Assembly (NCBI GenBank): GCA_016777645.1
Contig: JADHRC010000009.1
Location: 1-21,669 of the forward strand
Origin: Alphaproteobacteria bacterium
GTDB lineage: Bacteria; Pseudomonadota; Alphaproteobacteria; Puniceispirillales; Marisalimonadaceae
Length of the DNA stretch: 21,669 nt
Direction of reading: 5' to 3'
Shown here one piece after another: positions 15,206-21,669 of this stretch. Positions within the stretch are counted from its first letter, which is position 1, and each line of letters opens with the position of its first letter. The position numbers and the translations under genes are program-made. Under the pieces are notes generated by a model, which had not been told where the DNA came from, made no database searches, and worked only from the letters and a program-made list of their open reading frames with translations.

Positions 15206-16066
15206 CTAATCTCTTAACAATTCATTAACTGATGTTTTTGATCGTGTCTGAGCATCAACTTTTTTTACAATGACCGCACAGTACAAACTAGGACCTTGAG
15301 ATCCATCAGGCAATAGTTTTCCAGGCAGACTACCAGGAACAACAACAGAATAAGCTGGAACTCTTCCTATAAAAATTTCACCAGTATTTCTATCAATAAT
15401 TTTTGTTGAAGCACCAATGAAAACACCCATAGACAGAACTGCCCCTTTTTCTACAATGACACCCTCTGCAACTTCAGATCTAGCCCCTATAAAACAATCA
15501 TCCTCTATAATTACAGGTCCTGCTTGAATTGGCTCTAGTACACCTCCTATTCCAGCACCACCAGATATATGTACATTTTTTCCAATTTGAGCGCATGAAC
15601 CTACAGTGGCCCAAGTGTCAATCATACTTCCAGTATCAACATATGCACCTATGTTTACAAACGAGGGCATCAACACAACACTAGGAGCAATAAACGCTGA
15701 GTGTCTTACAACGCATCCAGGAACAGATCTAAATCCTGCTTTTTTATAATTATCTTTATTCCATCCAGCAAACTTTGAAGGTATTTTATCCCACCAATTT
15801 GTAGGCCCTTTGTTAACACTTTCTGGACCACCAGAAATAATATCCATATCATTTAATTTAAAAGATAAAAGTACAGCCTTTTTTAGCCATTGATTAACTT
15901 GCCATTTGCTATTACCCAATGGCTCAGCCACTCTTAATTGGCCTTGATCCAAATAACTTAAAGCTGCCTCAATAGAATTTTTAACTTCTCCCGAAGTGTT
16001 TGGGTTTACATCTTCATTATTATCAAAAACTCTTTCTATAACTGATTTAATATTTTCAAAATTCAT
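15206..16066 (-). CDS. dapD: Tetrahydrodipicolinate N-succinyltransferase
   Basis: A 286-residue trimeric acyltransferase that succinylates tetrahydrodipicolinate using succinyl-CoA, committing the succinylase branch of lysine/DAP synthesis. After an N-terminal helical domain (1-100), the left-handed beta-helix of hexapeptide repeats begins at VVRHSAFIAPSVVLMPSFVN (119-138) and continues through MIDTWATVGSCAQIG (148-162), HISGGAGIGGVLEPI (166-180) and EDDCFIGARSEVAEG (188-202). These are the diagnostic DapD segments, and the length is as expected. AAGGAAAT before the ATG supports the start. It is co-directional with the HAD gene (39 bp upstream) and dapE (12 bp downstream). Confidence 0.97.
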   Translation of the reverse strand: MNFENIKSVIERVFDNNEDVNPNTSGEVKNSIEAALSYLDQGQLRVAEPLGNSKWQVNQWLKKAVLLSFKLNDMDIISGGPESVNKGPTNWWDKIPSKFAGWNKDNYKKAGFRSVPGCVVRHSAFIAPSVVLMPSFVNIGAYVDTGSMIDTWATVGSCAQIGKNVHISGGAGIGGVLEPIQAGPVIIEDDCFIGARSEVAEGVIVEKGAVLSMGVFIGASTKIIDRNTGEIFIGRVPAYSVVVPGSLPGKLLPDGSQGPSLYCAVIVKKVDAQTRSKTSVNELLRD

Positions 16067-16105
16067 TTTAATTTCCTTAATTTAAGTTTTAGTAATTTAT
16101 AAACT

Positions 16106-16801
16106 TCAATGTCTCAACATTTTGTTCAAAATAGATTTAATGTCAGAACCAGTGAAATTAATGTATTCTTTAAGATCATTTGCTTCATCTTTGTTAAAAT
16201 CATTTTCAATCCAGACTGTACTCATGCCTAGCTCACTAGCAGGTTTTAAGTTCTTTGCAGTATCTTCAAAGAAAATACTCCTCTTAATTTTATCATCATC
16301 AAGACCAAACTTTTCTTTCATAATGAGATAAGACTTTTGATCCGGTTTAGCTACATAGTTTGAATCTTTTATATCAAAAATTACTTCAAATTCCTCAAAA
16401 ATTCCCATAGAAGTTAATATGTTTTCTGCATGTTTATATGATGCATTAGTGTAAATTGATTTTTTTCCTTTGATTTCACTTAATAATTTTTTTAATTCAA
16501 GGTCTATTTTTAAATCATCAAAGCTAACATTATGAACATACTCAAGAAAAGGTTCGGGGTCTAAATTCTTTTCAATTATTAATCCTCTCAATGTTAAACC
16601 ATACTTTTTATACATATCTTTCTGAAGATTAAGAGCGTCTGCATGGCTTAATTTAAAGAAATTCTTTATATAATCGGTCATTCTCTGAGAAATTCTTCTA
16701 AAAAGACCCAAATTAAAGTCATATATGGTATTATCAAGATCAAATACCCAATAATCATAACTATTATTAAAATTTGAAGGAATTAAATTATTATTTTTCA
16801 T
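16106..16801 (-). CDS. HAD-superfamily pyrimidine 5'-nucleotidase-like phosphatase
   Basis: A 231-residue HAD hydrolase with all four motifs: I, WVFDLDNTIYDF (18-29; nucleophile Asp21, acid/base Asp23); II, SIYTNAS (115-121; Thr118); III, AKPDQKSY (151-158; Lys152); IV, IFFEDTAKNL (176-185; Glu179 and Asp180). A helical cap lies between motifs I and II (about 30-110). The DLDNTLY form and the length match the pyrimidine 5'-nucleotidase subfamily (related to yeast SDT1/PHM8), a common occupant of the place between argB and dapD in Alphaproteobacteria. The physiological substrate cannot be read from sequence. The ATG start has a weak AAAGAAA upstream. Spacing is 25 bp from argB and 39 bp to dapD, consistent with one operon. 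Confidence 0.88.
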   Translation of the reverse strand: MKNNNLIPSNFNNSYDYWVFDLDNTIYDFNLGLFRRISQRMTDYIKNFFKLSHADALNLQKDMYKKYGLTLRGLIIEKNLDPEPFLEYVHNVSFDDLKIDLELKKLLSEIKGKKSIYTNASYKHAENILTSMGIFEEFEVIFDIKDSNYVAKPDQKSYLIMKEKFGLDDDKIKRSIFFEDTAKNLKPASELGMSTVWIENDFNKDEANDLKEYINFTGSDIKSILNKMLRH

Positions 16802-16826
16802 TAATTATTTCTTTATGTAATAGGAA

Positions 16827-17741
16827 TTAATTAGGATTTTTTCGAATTATAGTACCCACACCATGTTCAGTAAAAAGTTCTAACAATAGTGAATGAGACA
16901 TTCTTCCATCCATAATTACAGAAGCTTCTGCTCCACCTAAAACTGCACTTATGCATGTCTTAAGCTTTGGGATCATTCCTCCTACTACAACTTTATTTTT
17001 GATAAGGTCTTCTGCTTGTGAAACTGTTAATTCTGTTATTAGCTCTCCATTATGATCAAGAACGCCAGAAACGTCAGTCAACATTATCATTCTTGAAGCT
17101 TTCATTGATGCAGAAATAGCACCGGCAGCAGTGTCGGCATTAATATTATATGTTTGTCTATCTACTCCCATACCAACAGGAGCAATTACTGGGATCATTT
17201 TTTCATTAATTAGGGCATAGATAACTTTAGGATCAATTTCTTCTGGCTCTCCTACATAACCAAGGTCAATTGCTTTTTCTACATTAGAATCTGAATTGTC
17301 ATCTATTTGCAATAATCTCTTTGCTGTAATCAGGTTTCCATCTTTACCGGAAATTCCTACTGCTTTAGCACCAGCATTTGATATTGCTGTAACAATCGAT
17401 TTATTAGTAACTCCACTTAGAACCATCTCCACTACATCAATTGTAGCCGCATCAGTAATTCTTAAACCATTTATAAATTCTGTTTTGATTTTTAGTTTGG
17501 ATAACATATCTCCAATTTGGGGACCGCCTCCATGGACTACAACTGGCAGCATCCCAACTTGTTGCAAAAAAGCAATATCTTTAGCAAAACTGTCAACATA
17601 TTCTTTTTTACCCATAGCATTACCACCAAACTTTACAACAATCACTTTGTTTGCATACCTTTTCATAAAAGGTAAAGTTTCAGTGAGTAAATTAGCTTTA
17701 CTGAGCCATTCAGATCTTATTTCTTCTTTATTTTTATTCAA
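16827..17741 (-). CDS. argB: Acetylglutamate kinase
   Basis: A 304-residue amino-acid kinase that phosphorylates N-acetylglutamate in arginine synthesis. It shows VIVVKFGGNAMG (33-44, Lys37), VVVHGGGPQIG (67-77), NGLRITDAATIDVV (91-104, N-acetylglutamate binding) and the ATP-side segments near NADTAAG and DVSGVLD. About 30 residues precede the kinase core. Arginine-inhibited, hexameric acetylglutamate kinases have such an N-terminal helix, so feedback inhibition by arginine is likely (inference). The start is a TTG at 17741: an in-frame TAA lies four codons upstream, and starting later would remove the N-terminal helix; the ribosome site is weak. A 76-bp AT-rich gap separates it from engB, the largest gap in this minus-strand run apart from the one before rpmH, so an extra promoter is possible. 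Confidence 0.96.
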   Translation of the reverse strand: MNKNKEEIRSEWLSKANLLTETLPFMKRYANKVIVVKFGGNAMGKKEYVDSFAKDIAFLQQVGMLPVVVHGGGPQIGDMLSKLKIKTEFINGLRITDAATIDVVEMVLSGVTNKSIVTAISNAGAKAVGISGKDGNLITAKRLLQIDDNSDSNVEKAIDLGYVGEPEEIDPKVIYALINEKMIPVIAPVGMGVDRQTYNINADTAAGAISASMKASRMIMLTDVSGVLDHNGELITELTVSQAEDLIKNKVVVGGMIPKLKTCISAVLGGAEASVIMDGRMSHSLLLELFTEHGVGTIIRKNPN

Positions 17742-17817
17742 TTTTATGCCCGCTTAATGTATAATTTAAAATTAATATCATATAATTTTAAAAAAAATTA
17801 TTATTTTATCTAATTTT

Positions 17818-18453
17818 TTATGCGAAGCTTGCAAGATAAGTCCTTAGGGAACTTAAACCATCATTTTTCAAACTAGATGTTATCATTATTTCTGGATAAG
17901 AGGCAGGGTGCTTAGATATGATTCCATGGGATTCTTCTTTAACTTTTTTAAGCTCTTCGTTATTCAATTTATCAACTTTAGTAAGTACCAAAACCCAGCT
18001 AACAGCAGCCATATCTAATTCTTTCATTATCGTTTTATCATGATCTCCAATTCCTCTTCTACTATCAACTAATAGACACACTGTTCTCAAAGAGGGCCTG
18101 CCTTTTAAATACTTAACAGTCAGAGATGTCCAGGAGTGGATATCTTTTTTAGGAGCTTTTGCATAACCATAACCAGGCAAATCAACTAATCTTAATTTAC
18201 GTGATTGATATGTAAGATCAAAAAATATTAATTGCCTAGTTCTTCCTGGAGTTTGACTTGTCCTTGCTAAGGTTTTTCTATTTGTCAACGCATTTACCAG
18301 TGAACTTTTACCAACATTAGATCTACCTGCAAAAGCTATTTCATTACTATCTTCTGGAGGTATCGCATTTTCATTTAAAGCGGCTGCAATGAAATTACAT
18401 TCTCCAGAAAATAATTTACGTGCGTTTTCAATATCAACTTCTTCATAAAGCAA
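17818..18453 (-). CDS. engB: Ribosome biogenesis GTPase YihA/YsxC (EngB)
   Basis: A 211-residue TRAFAC-class GTPase needed for late assembly of the large ribosomal subunit. G motifs: G1 GRSNVGKSS (43-51), G2 TSQTPGRTRQ (65-74, with switch I Thr68), G3 DLPGYGYAKAP (91-101), G4 TKVDKL (158-163) and a G5-like SSLK near residue 193. The start is a TTG at 18453; an in-frame stop lies five codons upstream and no ATG fits before the G domain. The ribosome site (AGAAAG) is poor, and the gene begins 17 bp after yidC, so coupling to yidC translation is plausible. yidC-engB adjacency is standard in Alphaproteobacteria. Confidence 0.95.
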   Translation of the reverse strand: MLYEEVDIENARKLFSGECNFIAAALNENAIPPEDSNEIAFAGRSNVGKSSLVNALTNRKTLARTSQTPGRTRQLIFFDLTYQSRKLRLVDLPGYGYAKAPKKDIHSWTSLTVKYLKGRPSLRTVCLLVDSRRGIGDHDKTIMKELDMAAVSWVLVLTKVDKLNNEELKKVKEESHGIISKHPASYPEIMITSSLKNDGLSSLRTYLASFA

Positions 18454-18470
18454 GTACGTAACTTTCTATA

Positions 18471-20195
18471 TTATTTAGTCTCTTTATTCATTTTATTCAT
18501 TATTACCCATTGTTGACATATAGAAAGTAAATTATTCCATGTCCAATATATAACTAAACCAGCTGGGAAAGTTGCCAACAAAAATGTAAATGCAACAGGC
18601 ATCCAAGCAAAGATTTTTGCTTGAATTGGATCAGGAGGAGTTGGATTCAGGCGTTGTTGTAAAAACATAGTAACACCCATTAATAATGGCCAAATCCCAA
18701 TATTTAAAAAATCAGGAAGAATAGTCGTGCTATAAGGTAATAATCCAAAAAGATTGAAAATACTCGTTGGATCTTGAACTGAAAGATCTTTTATCCATCC
18801 AAAGAATGGGGTTTGTCTCATCTCAATAGACACAAATAAAACCTTATAGAGCGCAAAGAAAACTGGAATCTGAATCAAAATAGGCAAACAGCCAGCTGCA
18901 GGGTTGACTTTTTCTTTCTTATACAAATTCATCATTTCTTGATTTAATTTTTGCCTATCATCTCCTACACGCTCTCTTAATTTTTGGATTTGAGGAGTAA
19001 GAACTCTCATTTTAGCCATACTTTTGTATGATTTATTGGCTAACGGAAAGAAAACTAATTTAACAACTACAGTTATAGCAAGAATAGCTAATCCAAAGTT
19101 ACCCAAATAGTCATTTGCCCAAGACAAAGCATAGAAAAAGGGTTTAGTTAGGAAGTAAAACCAACCAAAATCTATTGCTAAGTCAAAGTGTTTAATATTA
19201 TATCTTTGTTCGTAGTCGTCAAACAAGGCCAATCTTTTGGCTCCTGCAAAAGTTCTTGATAAGAATTCACCTTTAGAATTTGGAGCAACTGTTATAGCAT
19301 TGCCAAGAAAATCTGTTTGATATTGCCCACCATTAGAACTTAATTTTCTAAATGTGAAGTTAAATTTCTCTTCTTGATCTGGTAAAAGAGCAGTCATCCA
19401 GTATTTATCTGTCAAACCAATCCAACCACCAGCTTCTGTTGGCTTAACGATAATTCCCTTTTTCCCTGCTTCTGTTAAATCACCGTAACTTTTTTCAGAA
19501 AGAGTCCCATCAAAGACACCAAGAGGTCCCTCGTGAAGAACAAAAAAATCTATAGTTTCAGGTTCACCAGCCCTTCTTATTAAACCGTAAGGGTATAAGG
19601 TAACTGCTTGTTTTGAATTATTTTCAACTCGTTGCTTTACAGTAATCATAAAAGTGTCATCGACACTAATATCCTGATAAAAAGTAATTCCCTCTTCATT
19701 ATCCCATGAAAGGGTAATATTTTTATCTGGAGTTAGGAGATTACTAGATGATTTCCAGACAGATTTTCCATTAGGGACTTTCACTCCATCAGAGTTACTC
19801 CAACCAAATTCAATAAAATATGGTGTCTTACCATTTGATTTTAATAATAACTTTATTAAGTCACTTTCAGGGTCTAATGTTTCTCTGTATTGAGTTAGAG
19901 TAATGTCATCTATCCTGGCACCTTTTAAAGAAATTGAACCAGAGGCTTCTTTCGTTAGCATTGAAACTCTTGGTACAACGGTACTTTCGTCGGCCTTGTC
20001 TGAGTTTTCAACTCCAACAATTCCATTATCTGAATTAGATGGTAATGGAATATTTGATGTATCTGTACTATCTTTTACTATATTTTGTTGTTGATATAAT
20101 TCTTTTTGAGGATCAACAAATAACAACTGATAGCCTATCAAAACGGACATAGACAAACAAATGGCTGCGACTAAATTTCTAGTTTCTGGGTTCAT
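18471..20195 (-). CDS. yidC: Membrane protein insertase YidC
   Basis: A 574-residue inner-membrane insertase that works alone or with SecYEG, and receives substrates from the SRP whose RNA gene is also in this window. It has an N-terminal span (about 6-27), a low-complexity linker (30-75), the large periplasmic beta-sandwich P1 domain (about 80-330) and the conserved C-terminal core with five spans (from about 345), including KMRVLTPQIQKLRERVGDDR (395-414) as the cytoplasmic coiled-coil hairpin and NPAAGCLPILIQIPVF (431-446). The positive residue in the hydrophilic groove, Arg366 in E. coli, appears to be Lys379 here (AITVVVKLVFFPL). Start: ATG with GAGAT upstream. It is 54 bp after yidD and 17 bp before engB. 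Confidence 0.96.
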   Translation of the reverse strand: MNPETRNLVAAICLSMSVLIGYQLLFVDPQKELYQQQNIVKDSTDTSNIPLPSNSDNGIVGVENSDKADESTVVPRVSMLTKEASGSISLKGARIDDITLTQYRETLDPESDLIKLLLKSNGKTPYFIEFGWSNSDGVKVPNGKSVWKSSSNLLTPDKNITLSWDNEEGITFYQDISVDDTFMITVKQRVENNSKQAVTLYPYGLIRRAGEPETIDFFVLHEGPLGVFDGTLSEKSYGDLTEAGKKGIIVKPTEAGGWIGLTDKYWMTALLPDQEEKFNFTFRKLSSNGGQYQTDFLGNAITVAPNSKGEFLSRTFAGAKRLALFDDYEQRYNIKHFDLAIDFGWFYFLTKPFFYALSWANDYLGNFGLAILAITVVVKLVFFPLANKSYKSMAKMRVLTPQIQKLRERVGDDRQKLNQEMMNLYKKEKVNPAAGCLPILIQIPVFFALYKVLFVSIEMRQTPFFGWIKDLSVQDPTSIFNLFGLLPYSTTILPDFLNIGIWPLLMGVTMFLQQRLNPTPPDPIQAKIFAWMPVAFTFLLATFPAGLVIYWTWNNLLSICQQWVIMNKMNKETK

Positions 20196-20249
20196 TTTAT
20201 CTCACATTTTTTATCATTAGTTAATAAGGTTTAAAGATTTAACATATAG

Positions 20250-20474
20250 CTATTTAATAGGATCATATCCGCCCTTTCCCCAAGGATGACATCTAATAAT
20301 TCTTTTAAGTCCTAACCATATACCAATTATTAATCCAAATTTTATAATGGATTCTTTCGTATAATCAGAACAAGTTGGTAAGTACCTACAGTTATTACCA
20401 ATTAAAGGGGAAATTAAATATTTGTAAGTTTTAATAAGGCCTATCACCAAGTTTGTTAAAAGCTCTTTTATCAT
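20250..20474 (-). CDS. yidD: Membrane protein insertion efficiency factor YidD
   Basis: A 74-residue protein of the YidD/DUF37 family. Signature parts: an amphipathic N-terminal helix (residues 5-24, IKTYKYLISPLIG), NNCRYLPTCSDYTKESI (27-43, Cys29 and Cys35), and the terminal CHPWGKGGYDPIK (62-74). It binds the inner face of the membrane and helps YidC-dependent insertion. The start ATG overlaps the TGA of rnpA as ATGA (20471-20474), so translation is coupled to rnpA; the upstream ribosome site is otherwise weak. Its place between rnpA and yidC is the normal bacterial order. Confidence 0.95.
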   Translation of the reverse strand: MIKELLTNLVIGLIKTYKYLISPLIGNNCRYLPTCSDYTKESIIKFGLIIGIWLGLKRIIRCHPWGKGGYDPIK

Positions 20475-20812
20475 GATTTATTTAAACATTCTTTCATCTC
20501 AGTTTTAAGATCAAAAAAAGAGGCCTTGACCAGCGATTTTTTTGCAACTAGCACATAACTGCTTGTATGATCAAACAATAATCTATTCTCTTTAAGAAAC
20601 AAGGAAATTAATGCTCTCATTCTTCTTTTAGCTCTATTTCTATGAACTGCATTTCCAATTCTTTTAGTTGCCGTAAACCCAAATTTTAACGAGGGTTCTT
20701 TTTGTTCGTTTTGATTATATTTTTGAAGTATGAAATTTTTATTAAAAATTTTGTAGCCAAACTTATTAGATAATACAAAATCTTTTCTTTTTTTTATAGT
20801 TGGGAGTTTCAT
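20471..20812 (-). CDS. rnpA: Ribonuclease P protein component
   Basis: A 113-residue basic protein, the cofactor of the RNase P ribozyme that matures the 5' ends of tRNAs. The RNR signature is RIGNAVHRNRAKRRMRAL (51-68); the N-terminal LPTIKKRKDFVLSNKFG (3-19) and the FGFTATK strand (44-50) also fit. The start ATG has a GAG about ten bases upstream. It lies 53 bp behind rpmH, and its stop overlaps the yidD start. The size and position are normal. Confidence 0.95.
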   Translation of the reverse strand: MKLPTIKKRKDFVLSNKFGYKIFNKNFILQKYNQNEQKEPSLKFGFTATKRIGNAVHRNRAKRRMRALISLFLKENRLLFDHTSSYVLVAKKSLVKASFFDLKTEMKECLNKS

Positions 20813-20865
20813 TTTATTAGCTCGTTAAATTTAACTTAATAAAATAAAAGGTATGGAATTGGAGG

Positions 20866-21000
20866 CTAGGCTGAGAGTTTCTTTCTTCCCTTAGCTCTTC
20901 TACTACGAATAACGTTTCTACCGCCTACAGTAGCCATCCTACTTCTGTAACCATGTCTTCTTTTTCTTACTAAATTACTGGGTTGGAATGTACGTTTCAT
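20866..21000 (-). CDS. rpmH: 50S ribosomal protein L34
   Basis: A 44-residue, strongly basic ribosomal protein found by direct reading of the minus strand from the ATG at 21000-20998 to the TAG at 20868-20866. It has the complete L34 pattern: MKRTFQPSNLVRKRRHGYRS (1-20), RMATVGGRNVIRSRRAKGRK (21-40) and KLSA. The most usual Bacteria-wide start is MKRTYQPSKIKR, so the opening is typical. It leads the rpmH-rnpA-yidD-yidC-engB unit. The ribosome site is weak, and a 15-bp palindrome (21008-21022) sits seven bases before the start codon. A promoter with TTGACT/TAAAAA lies upstream. Confidence 0.97.
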   Translation of the reverse strand: MKRTFQPSNLVRKRRHGYRSRMATVGGRNVIRSRRAKGRKKLSA

Positions 21001-21007
21001 AGCTATT

Positions 21008-21022
21008 CTGTATTTAATACAG
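21008..21022. promoter_or_regulatory. 15-bp palindrome in the rpmH leader
   Basis: CTGTATT (21008-21014) and AATACAG (21016-21022) form a perfect inverted repeat around one central base, seven bases upstream of the rpmH start codon. It lies within the predicted 5' leader, over the ribosome-binding region. It could be an operator or a small RNA hairpin (about five pairs after allowing a loop). It looks like a LexA CTGT-N8-ACAG box but has seven central bases. Confidence 0.4.
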
Positions 21023-21046
21023 CCTCTTGTTTAATTTTGATTTGTT

Positions 21047-21075
21047 TTTTTAGACGCTTTGTGGCAGTTAGTCAA
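21047..21075 (-). promoter_or_regulatory. Likely sigma-70-type promoter of the rpmH operon
   Basis: On the minus strand TTGACT (21075-21070) and TAAAAA (21052-21047) are separated by exactly 17 bp. The -35 has five of six consensus bases; the -10 has four of six. Transcription would begin near 21040 and give a leader of about 40 nt before rpmH. This is the best promoter-like sequence in the window. Confidence 0.55.
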
Positions 21076-21080
21076 TATGA

Positions 21081-21557
21081 TTATTTTTGTGTTCTTTCAG
21101 AAATAGTTGGTGCTGGTTTCATTTCCATATCCCATGGAAAGTATATCCATGTATCTTGTGAAACCTCAGTTACATATGTATCTACTTGGTCTCTCCCGCT
21201 TGGTTTTGCATAAACTGTTGCATAATGCGCATTTGGAAGTGTGTGTCTAATTGTTTTGATTGTTTCTCCAGTGTCAACAAGATCATCCACAATCAACCAA
21301 TCTTTGCCATCGTTTGCAATAGCACACTCTTTAAGAATATTAACATCTCCCTTATTTTTTTGGTTATAAGATAATACACAGACTGTATCAATCAATCTAA
21401 TATCTAATTCTCTAGCTACAATAGCAGCAGGCACAAGTCCACCTCTAGTAACCGCTATTATGCCCTTATATGGTTTCAATTCTGATAGACGCCATGCTAA
21501 AGCCTTGCTATTTCTATGTAACTCTTCCCAAGACACCGGAAATGATTTATCATACAT
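21081..21557 (-). CDS. gpt: Xanthine-guanine phosphoribosyltransferase
   Basis: A 158-residue purine-salvage enzyme that joins xanthine or guanine to PRPP. It aligns by eye with E. coli Gpt over its length: the opening SFPVSWEELHRNSKALAWRL (5-24), GIIAVTRGGLVPAAI (32-46), IDTVCVLSY (56-64), the PRPP-binding loop LIVDDLVDTGET (88-99), VYAKPSGR (115-122), and the base-contacting DTWIYFPWDM (135-144). I chose the ATG at 21557 because AAGAG lies eight bases upstream and the N-terminus then matches E. coli Gpt; an ATG at 21578 would add seven residues but has no ribosome site. It lies upstream of rpmH on the same strand; the strong promoter between them suggests separate units. Confidence 0.92.
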   Translation of the reverse strand: MYDKSFPVSWEELHRNSKALAWRLSELKPYKGIIAVTRGGLVPAAIVARELDIRLIDTVCVLSYNQKNKGDVNILKECAIANDGKDWLIVDDLVDTGETIKTIRHTLPNAHYATVYAKPSGRDQVDTYVTEVSQDTWIYFPWDMEMKPAPTISERTQK

Positions 21558-21578
21558 TCTACTAACTCTTCGTTTCAT

Positions 21579-21669
21579 TATTGTAATTGATGCAATTTAT
21601 TACACTAAAACTCTACAAATTATAATATTTTTCTTACTTGATTATAATTATTTATAAAGATAACTATAT
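21579..21669. other. AT-rich end of window, upstream of gpt
   Basis: Ninety-one bases of AT-rich sequence precede gpt up to the window edge. It should contain the gpt promoter, but no confident -35/-10 pair, RNA or coding feature was seen. Confidence 0.4.

Noticed and set aside
17296..17757. 153-codon plus-strand reading frame opposite argB
   Set aside because: It is the antisense shadow of argB, whose motifs and length are complete; the translated shadow has no recognisable domain or ribosome site.
20824..20835. GTTAAATTTAAC palindrome between rpmH and rnpA
   Set aside because: A perfect 12-bp AT palindrome with no loop and almost no GC pairs; expected by chance here and not convincing as a terminator.
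21008..21022. True LexA (SOS) box before rpmH
   Set aside because: Spacing between CTGT and ACAG is seven, not eight, bases, and alphaproteobacterial LexA uses GTTC/GAAC-type sites; kept only as an unexplained palindrome.
20983..21657. Plus-strand reading frames across rpmH and gpt
   Set aside because: They lie opposite clear genes and the rpmH promoter; composition is that of reversed coding sequence.
1..21669. Mobile elements, CRISPR arrays, tRNA or rRNA genes, phage or defence islands
   Set aside because: No transposase or integrase motifs, spaced direct repeats, tRNA-like cloverleaf sequences or toxin/nuclease operons were seen; nearly all space is occupied by core genes.

Overview
The window is a gene-dense, AT-rich stretch (roughly 30% G+C by eye) of a bacterial chromosome, almost all of it conserved housekeeping genes. 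Lipid A/KDO genes show a Gram-negative. The gene sets cycM-hisN | kdsB-pheA, def-fmt-truA and rpmH-rnpA-yidD-yidC-engB-argB-HAD-dapD-dapE, together with CycM- and HisN-type proteins, point to an Alphaproteobacterium. The low G+C, short spacers and small gene overlaps fit a free-living, probably marine, streamlined lineage; that last step is inference. I see no mobile element, CRISPR array, tRNA or rRNA.

Layout. (1) 1-2840, minus strand: an ArnT-like GT-C glycosyltransferase, a family 2 polyprenyl-phosphate glycosyltransferase and a LAB_N membrane protein that runs off the left edge, probably an envelope-sugar module. (2) 2948-4402, plus: leucyl aminopeptidase. (3) 4417-5781, minus: membrane-anchored cytochrome c (CycM) and a HisN-type phosphatase. 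(4) 5924-9997, plus: kdsB (KDO activation), pheA (phenylalanine synthesis), the SRP 4.5S RNA gene, dnaX and recR. (5) 10003-11046, minus: rmuC. (6) 11133-13450, plus: def, fmt and truA, a translation/tRNA block. (7) 13453-21557, minus: a long run of a Yip1-like membrane protein, dapE and dapD (lysine/diaminopimelate), a HAD nucleotidase, argB, engB, yidC, yidD, rnpA and rpmH, then gpt furthest upstream.

Together the genes cover lipid A/KDO envelope work, amino-acid synthesis (His, Phe, Lys/DAP, Arg), replication and repair (DnaX, RecR, RmuC), and membrane-protein and ribosome biogenesis (SRP RNA, YidC, YidD, EngB, RnpA, L34, Def, Fmt, TruA).

I did not find an undescribed multigene system. 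The most unusual observation is dnaX: its reading frame begins directly behind the SRP RNA gene, contains every N-terminal DnaX motif, and has no ATG, GTG or TTG start; an ATC at 7746 behind a GAGAT motif is the best candidate. Other points: ybaB is absent between dnaX and recR, dnaX has an in-frame A-run slippery site with a near -1 stop, TTG starts are frequent, and there is a CTGT-ACAG palindrome directly before rpmH.
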